This document shows, in pieces, positions 57,412 to 64,000 of a DNA stretch of 64,000 nucleotides (the first letter of the stretch is position 1; each line of letters opens with the position of its first letter). Both the position numbers and the translations under genes were made by a program. This stretch comes from Isoetes taiwanensis (Eukaryota > Streptophyta > Lycopodiopsida > Isoetales > Isoetaceae). The DNA lies in contig JAJEKV010000142.1 of assembly GCA_021234155.1 (NCBI GenBank), positions 496,001 to 560,000 on the forward strand, read 5' to 3'. The notes under the pieces were generated by a model that worked only from the letters and a program-made list of their open reading frames with translations, did no database searches and was not told where the DNA came from.

Positions 57412-60400
57412 GATGTTGAGCATCTTCAGCAGCAGCTCAGAGTTGCGGAGGAGGAAAAGCAGATGTTCAGATCTTTTCATATGGAAGAAAAAGAGAAGAT
57501 GGAGACGGTCATTCAAATTATGAAAGGGAAGAACAACGAAGTACTGGTTGCACTGCAGGATAAGATTACCTGTATTCGACAGCTGGAATGTGAGGTTCAG
57601 AACTTGAAAGCAGATTTGTCGCATCTACAGTCGGAAAATAAGAATACTCAACATCAAATGGCATCAGGTTCCCAAGAGCTTCTGAAAGAGAAGGAACAAA
57701 ATAATGCTTTAAAACAAAATGTTTGTGAGTATGAAGAACAAGTGAAAAGATTAGAATCCCTGGTGTTTGAGCTTCAAAATAAATATGAAGCAACTAGGAA
57801 GGCACAGGAAATGGCAGAATGCCTGATCTCAGAAATAAAGGCAGCAGCGCAGAGCGTCGAAGAAGACAATACCATCCTTAATGAGAAGATTCATAAATTA
57901 CAAGATGAGCTGAACTCAGAATCCTTGGAAAAATCTAAATTGGAGAAGGAAAAGCTAGGGCTCAACCAACAAATTGAGGCTAGGGCTATTGTAATCCAAA
58001 ATCTTGAGAATGAAGTATCGCAGCTATCCACATCTGTTTTGAAAAGTGAAAGGGAAAACATGAGCGTCAAGCATTCTTATGAAAGCAGCGTGCACAAAAA
58101 TAATGTTCTTGAGAAAGATGTTGAGCATCTTCGGCAGCAGCTCATAGTTGCAGAGGAGGAAAAGCAGGTGCTCAGATCTGTCCACATGGAAGAAAAAGAG
58201 AACATGGATGCAGTCATTCAAGTTATAAAGGAAAAGAACAATGAAGTATTGGCTGAAGTTCAGGATAAGGTTGCCTGTATTCGACAACTGGAATGCGAGG
58301 TTCAGAACTTGCAAGCAGATTTGTCCCATCTACAGTTGGAAAATGAGAATATTCGACATCAATTCGTATCAGGCTCTGAAGAGCTTCTCAAAGAGAAGGA
58401 ACATACTAACACTTTAAGACAACATGTATGTGAGTATGAAAAGCAGGTGAATATATTGGAATCTCTAGTGTCTGAGCTGCAAAATAAGTGTGAGAGAACT
58501 ACGAAGGCACTTGAAATGGCAGAATGCCTGATTTCAGAAATCAAGGCACAGGTGCAGAGTAGCGAAGAACACAATGCCATGCTTAATGAGAAGATTCATA
58601 AATTACAAGATGAGCTGACCTCAAAATCGTTGGAAACATCTTATGTGGAGAAGGAGAAGCTGGAACTCGAGCAACAAATTCAGGCTGGGGCTATCCTAAT
58701 TCAAAAACTTGAAAATGAGGCATCAGAGCTATGCACTTCTATTCTGAGATGTGAAAAGGAAAACATGAGCATCAAGCATTCTTATGAAAACAGCGTACAA
58801 AAAATCAATGTGCTTGAGAAAGATGTTGAGCATCTTCAGCAGCAGCTCATAGTTGCAGAGGAGGAAAAAGAGGTGCTTAGATCTGTCCATATAGAAGAAA
58901 AAGAAAAGATGGAGGTAGTCATTGAAATTATAAAGGGAAAGAACACTGAAGTATTGGCTGAAGTGCAGGATAAGATGACCTGTATTCGACAACTGGAATG
59001 TGAGGTTCAGAACTTGCAAGCAGATTTGTCCCATCTACAGTTGGAAAAGGAGAAGATTCAACATCAAATGGCATCAGGTTCCCAAGAGCTTCTAAAAGAG
59101 AAGGAACAAACTAGACAAAATGTTTGTGAGTATCAAGAACAAGTGAATGGATTGGAATTTCTGGTGTTTGAGCTTCAAAATAAATGCGAAACAACTAGGA
59201 AGGCTCATGAAACAGCAGAATGCCTGATCTCAGAAATAAAGGCAGAGGCGCGGAGGATCGAAGAACACAATACCATCCTTAATGAGAAGATTCATAAGTT
59301 ACAAGATGAGCTAAAGGCAGAATCCCTGGAAAAATCCAAAGTGGAGAATGAGAAGCTGGGACTGAACCAACAAATTGAGGCTAGGGCTATTGTAATCCAA
59401 AATCTTGAAAGGGAGGTGTCGCAGCTATGCACATCTATTTTGAGATGTGAAACGGAAAACATGAGCGTCAAGCATGGTTATGAAAGCAGCATATACAAAA
59501 TCAATGTTCTTGAAAAAGATGTTGAGCATCTTCAGCAACAACTCACAGTTGCAGAGGAGGAAAAGCAGGTGCTCAGATCTGTCCATCTGGAAGAAAAAGA
59601 GAAGATGGAGGCAGTCATTCAAATTATGAAGGTGAAAAATAATGAAGTATTGGCTGAAGTGCAGGATAAGATTGCCTGTATTCGACAACTGGAATGTGAG
59701 GTTCGGAACTTGCAAGCAGATTTGTCCCATCTCCGGTTGGAAAATAAGAATATTCAACATCAATTGGTGTCAGGCTCCCAAGAGCTTCTGAAAGAGAAGG
59801 AACATACTAATGCTTTAAGACAAAAAATATGTGAGTATGAAGCGCACGTGAACATGTTAAATTCTCTAGTGTCTGAGCTGCAAAATGAGTGTGAGAGAAC
59901 TACGAAGGCACATGAAATTGCAGAATGCTTGATCTCAGAAATCAAGGCAGAGGTGCAGAGTGGTGAAGAACATAATACCATCCTTAATGAGAAGATTCAT
60001 AAGTTACTAGATGAGCTGAACTCAGAATCCTTAGAGAAGTCTAAATTGGAGAATGAGAAGATGGAACTCAACAAACAAATTGAGAGTAGGGCTATTGTAA
60101 TCCAAAATCTTGAAAACAAGGTATCGCATCTATGCACATCTGTTTTGAGATGTGAAAAAGAAAGCATGAGCGTCAAGTATGCTTATGAAAACAACCTACA
60201 CAAAATCAATGTTTTTGAGAAAGAAATTGAGCATCTTCAGCAGCAGCTCATAGTTGCAGAGGAGGAAAAGCAGGCGCTTAGATGTGTCCATATGGAAGAA
60301 AAAGAGAAGATGGAGGCAGCCATTCAAAAGCTAAAGGGGCAAAACAATGAAGTTATGGCTGAACTGCAGGGTAGGGTTGCTTGTATTCAACAACTGGAAG

Positions 60401-63400
60401 GTGAGGTTCAGAACCTGCAGGCAGATTTGTCACATCTACAGGTGGAAAACAAGAAGATCCAACATCAAATGGTGTCAGGCTCTCAAGAGCTTCTGAAAGA
60501 GAAGGAACAAACTAATGCTTTAAGACTCAATGTCTGTAAGTACGAAGAGCAGGTGAACAGATTGGAATTTCTAGTCTCTGAGCTGCAAAATAAGTGTGAG
60601 AGAGCTACGAAGGCACATGAAATGGCAGAGTGCCTGATCTCAGAAATCAAGGCGGAGGTGCAGAATGGCGAAGAGCACAATACAATCCTTAACAAGAAGA
60701 TCCTTAAATTACAAGATGAGCTGAATTCAGAATCCCTGGAAAAATCTGAATTAGAGAATCAGAAGCTGCAACTCAACCAACAAATTGAGGCTGGGGCTAA
60801 TGTAATAAAAAATCTTGAAGATGAGACACTGCGGCTACGTTTATGCATTCGACAATGTGAGGATGAAAATGTGGCCATCAAGGATGCTTATGGAAAAGCC
60901 ATTCAGCAGCTCAAGGTTCTTGATGGAGAGATAGAGCAGCTGCATCAACAGCTTACTGTAGAAAAGGAAGATAAACAGACACTCAGAATAGTTGTATCTG
61001 CTAATCTGGATGAGAAAAGGAAGATGGAGGAGCTTATGCAAAAGATAGAGGGTGAAAACAAAAACTTGAGGTTTGAGTTGCAGGATAAGATTGTTTCTAT
61101 CCAAGACGTTGAATACAAGATGAATGTCCTTCAGAAAAATATGTCACATCTTCAAAAAGAAAATGACAATCTTCAACATCAAATTGTGTCATGTTCTCAT
61201 GAGCTATTGCAACAAAAGGAACAAAATGGAACTTTAAGAAAAGGTATTACATTGGCCATTCAAGAGATTGATTTGTTACAGAGTGAATTTCATATTGTAG
61301 ATGAAGATATGCAGCTGCTAGATGCAAATGAAAAAGTTGACATTTTGAATGTGGAAAGTGGACAACTTCAAGCTCTTGTTAAGAAAGTGCACCAGAACCT
61401 GAAGAAACAATATCAAAGGGAAATGTCAGCAAAAGATACGTTCATGGAAAACCTTGTGACTACAGCATCAAGCTTAGAGACAGAGAGAAATACCTTAAGA
61501 AGGCATTTGGAAATGCAGGAAAATGAAAAAATATCTATTGAGAGCGTCATACAACACAAATCGACTCAGATTCAATTGCATGAACACGAGATTGAAAGCT
61601 TGAACCTCCTCGTTTCAAAGCTGAAGGAAGATGTTGAAATGACCATCAAGGAAAAAGATGAACGTGATAAAATAATAGGAGAACTACTTCTTGAAAAGAA
61701 AAAGCTTGAAGAAAAGATTCAGATAAAAGTGACACAAGTACTAGAATTTGAAGAAAGTACCAATAATCTGAATGCTCAGTCACAGGGATGGGAAGAAGAG
61801 TATCAGAAGCTAAAAAATACACTTAAGATTTTACAGGGTAACCAAATGGAACTAAACTCTAAAGTTCAAGACAAGAGCGACAAGATAGTTCATCTAGAAT
61901 CTGAACTTCTGCAAATTCGGGAGCTCATTCTAGGGCTCGAAAACGAGAAGGGAGGTTGGAATGAAAAAATTTCCATCCTTGAAGGTCAAATAGAGGTAGT
62001 TTCTTCTCAACTGAAACAAGAAAGGCAGATGCTTGAATGTGAAATTCCATCTAGCCTTGCCAGCCATATAAAATTGGACATTGGCGACAACTTTCAGGTA
62101 GATGAAAGGGAGAAGCAGGAGATTAAATTGGAGAAACTCGTCAACCACCTCTGCAGCCTGTCACGGGGATGGGTGACAGATTACAAGAGACTATTATATA
62201 TAATGTTAAGGGTTATAGAGGAGAAAACATTACTCCAAGAACAGATACACCAGGAGCACGAGAAAGTGAACCAGCTGCAGCAGCAGTGCAACACAATGAA
62301 GGCTGAACTATCACATGGAAAAATGTACGTCACAGATGAGATTTCCGAGTTGCAGTCAGACAAGGAAGATCTTCAAGAGCATCTGCATTCAATTCAAGAA
62401 GAGAACAGTAATCTTCAGAAGATTGTGCATGAGAATGAAGAAAAAGTAAGCAGCTTGGAATTCCTACTGTCTGATCTTCAAGAAAGGTATGAGATGACTA
62501 AAAAGGCGTACAACATTGCTGAAAGCATCACAGAAGTCAAGAGCCAAGCCCAGTGTCTTGAGAAAGACAACAGTAACTCGAATGTGGAACTTCAGAAATT
62601 ACAAGACGAACTAAACTTAGAACGTGTCATAAATGAAACCGAAGAGATGGATAATATTCAAAAGATAGAGAAGGGTTCACAGCTACAAAAATGTCAGTTC
62701 GAAAGCATCAGCCAAAAAGAATCCTGCCTGAAAGCAATGGATCAAGTCGCCATCCTTGAGGAAGACATTAAGCGACTGCACCAACAGCTTAGTGAAAAGG
62801 AGGAGGAAGGACAGGTATATAGAACTGGAATAGCAGATGAATCAGAAAGGTGCAGGAAGATTGAGGAAGTCGTGCACGTGCTAGAGCAAGAAAACATTGA
62901 TTTGAAGATTATGCAGAAAACGTTTGCCTGTAGGGAGAGAAACCTGCAGAAGGATCTGTCGTGTTTGCAGTTGGAAAATGCCAAATTGCTGGACAATGAG
63001 GAGAAAGACAGTGATGAGACCACATCAGCAATTCAAAGCTTACAAGGCCAAGTTTGTAATGTACAGAGTGAGTGGGAGCTATCTCATCAAATTGCAACAG
63101 CTGACAACAGTGTGGAAATTGAACATGAGCAGCTAAGCAATATGGAAGAAGCGCATTTCAGCTCAATGTATATTGATGATAAAAATAACAATACTCAGGC
63201 TTTCTTGACGGCATCTGACTTGCAAGATAAGACTGGCACCTTAAAGATTGCAATGTCTGCCAAGGACTCGTATATTATCAACCTCGAAAATAAGATCGGC
63301 AGCTTGAAAGAAGAGAAGAATATCTTAGAAGAACGGATAAGCATATTGGACAAGGAAAACAAGGACTTCCATACTGTGGTTGAAAGCATGAACTTCACCA

Positions 63401-64000
63401 TTCAAGAGCATAGAGACGAGATTAGAGACTGGCAACTATTATATTTGAACTTACAAGAAAAGTGTGAGACAAATATGATGGAAAGAGAAGTAGTTCAGTC
63501 TAAGATCTTAGAAATTGAGAAACGAGAAGAAGATTTGAAGGAACAGAATACTAGTTTGGAACTTGAGATCCTTAGGCTCCAAGATGAGAATAACCGACTA
63601 AAATCAGCATGGCTGGAAAAGGGTAGACTCCTTGAAATATTGGGAGAAGAAAATAACAGTTTACTGAACAAGGAAAAAGAACTAAATTCTAGAATTCAAG
63701 AGGAAATATCCCAGGTGAACAATTTAGAAAGGGAAGTTTTACAACTCCAGGAGCATGTTTTGAAGATCGAAGAGGAAAATAGGAACCTGACAGCTGAAAA
63801 TGGAAGATGCACTGATGAATTGTCCGTTCTTCAACAAGATATAGCTTCAATACTAGCAGAGAGACAGATTCCTGAGTCGGATGTGGCATTTGCGGTTGTT
63901 TCTAGACTTGAGTCCACGATTAAAATGCATGTTGAGAATGAAAAGGCACTGCGGGAGCGACAATTGCAATTACTGAAAGAAAATAGTGACTTGAGGACCC
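57412..64000 (+). CDS. Gene copy 2, distal units and post-array coiled coil, open to window end
   Basis: After the one-base shift the frame starting at 57412 reads DVEHLQQQLRVAEEEKQMFR and, as I read it, has no stop for the remaining 2,196 codons. It includes a C/A hybrid unit, B (58024), C' (58729), E (59425) and D' (about 60130). A post-array region with no close repeats follows from about 60840. That region still reads as coiled coil (KLKEDVEMTIKEKDERDKII; QQQCNTMKAELSHG; LQEHLHSIQEENSNLQKIV). The short stretch LVNHLCSLSRGWVTDYKRLL at about 62130-62200 is the least coiled-coil-like part. The C-terminus lies beyond the window. Confidence 0.8.

Larger units (their letters stand above)
46058..60840 (+). 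repeat. 705-bp units in a 2,115-bp higher-order repeat (copy 2)
   Basis: Unit order is D, (C-A-B) x5, C/A hybrid, B, C', E, D'. Types are told apart by diagnostic residues. C has IKHSYENSVQ, EKMEVVIEIIKGKNTEI and QCQMESSS. A has VKRAYESSVH, LRSFHMEEKEKME and HQMASGS. B has VKHSYESSVHKNN, EKENMDAVIQ and EKEHTNTLRQ. The same type is near-identical from set to set, while neighbouring types within a set differ widely. This is the defining property of a higher-order repeat. Outer units D, C', E and D' are more diverged than the central sets. Confidence 0.9.
36008..64000. repeat. Tandem duplication copy 2 (continues past window)
   Basis: This is the second copy of the segment starting at 19507. 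It is the more complete one: it includes the whole array, the distal units and the unique downstream coding region that copy 1 lacks. A LINE has inserted at 41552-45592. Confidence 0.8.

Noticed and set aside
50973-59034. Many minus-strand ORFs of about 101 and 73 codons, near-identical and spaced 705 bp apart
   Set aside because: They are antisense shadows of the coiled-coil repeat. Their regular spacing and identity follow from the repeat, and their products resemble no protein family.

Overview
The window is nuclear DNA from a land plant with a retrotransposon-rich genome. It carries chromodomain Ty3/gypsy, Ty1/copia and LINE remains, AAACCCTAA telo-boxes beside a ribosomal-protein pseudogene, GT-AG introns, and a gene with a degenerate NAB/KIP1-like (NETWORKED family) N-terminus. 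No bacterial or organellar genes are seen. The old, decayed and nested elements would fit a large genome (fern, lycophyte or gymnosperm), but the species cannot be fixed from this sequence.

Positions 1-19.5 kb are a repeat graveyard. In order they hold: a LINE endonuclease fragment (1.0-1.7 kb); a tRNA-like SINE promoter (2.7 kb); a decayed chromodomain gypsy element (2.8-7.4 kb); an eL32 ribosomal-protein pseudogene with telo-boxes (8.1-8.55 kb); an internally deleted LINE split by an antisense gypsy integrase fragment (9.7-11.2 kb); a long (TC)n tract; a second LINE scrap; a GC-richer ORF of unknown nature (12.8-13.3 kb); a 4.1-kb LTR element on the minus strand with two LTRs, primer-binding site and polypurine tract but no recognisable pol (13.55-17.66 kb); and copia gag and LINE 3' fragments (18.0-19.5 kb).

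From 19.5 kb to the end the window is dominated by two tandem copies of one giant coiled-coil gene. Each copy starts with a copia-gag-derived upstream stretch, a 76-nt exon and a short intron. These are followed by a huge exon encoding a degenerate NAB domain, a Ser/Asp-rich acidic patch and thousands of residues of coiled coil. The architecture best matches plant COP1-INTERACTIVE PROTEIN 1 (CIP1)/NET-like proteins, but is several times larger. The coiled coil is built of 705-bp (235-residue) units arranged in a 2,115-bp three-unit higher-order repeat (types C-A-B), iterated about 4 times in copy 1 and about 5.5 times in copy 2. Divergent units flank the array. The post-array block is itself a paralogue of the pre-array block.

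Copy 1 (about 20.98-35.99 kb) is broken by a 34-bp deletion and many indels, and is cut off inside the array. Copy 2 (about 37.47 kb to the end) is interrupted by a nearly intact 4.04-kb LINE in opposite orientation (41.55-45.59 kb). It is otherwise open for very long stretches and still open at the window edge. A block from about 29.0 to 38.4 kb, spanning the junction of the two copies, is full of 1-5 base indels resembling unpolished long-read sequence. The duplication and many frameshifts therefore need checking before biological conclusions are drawn.
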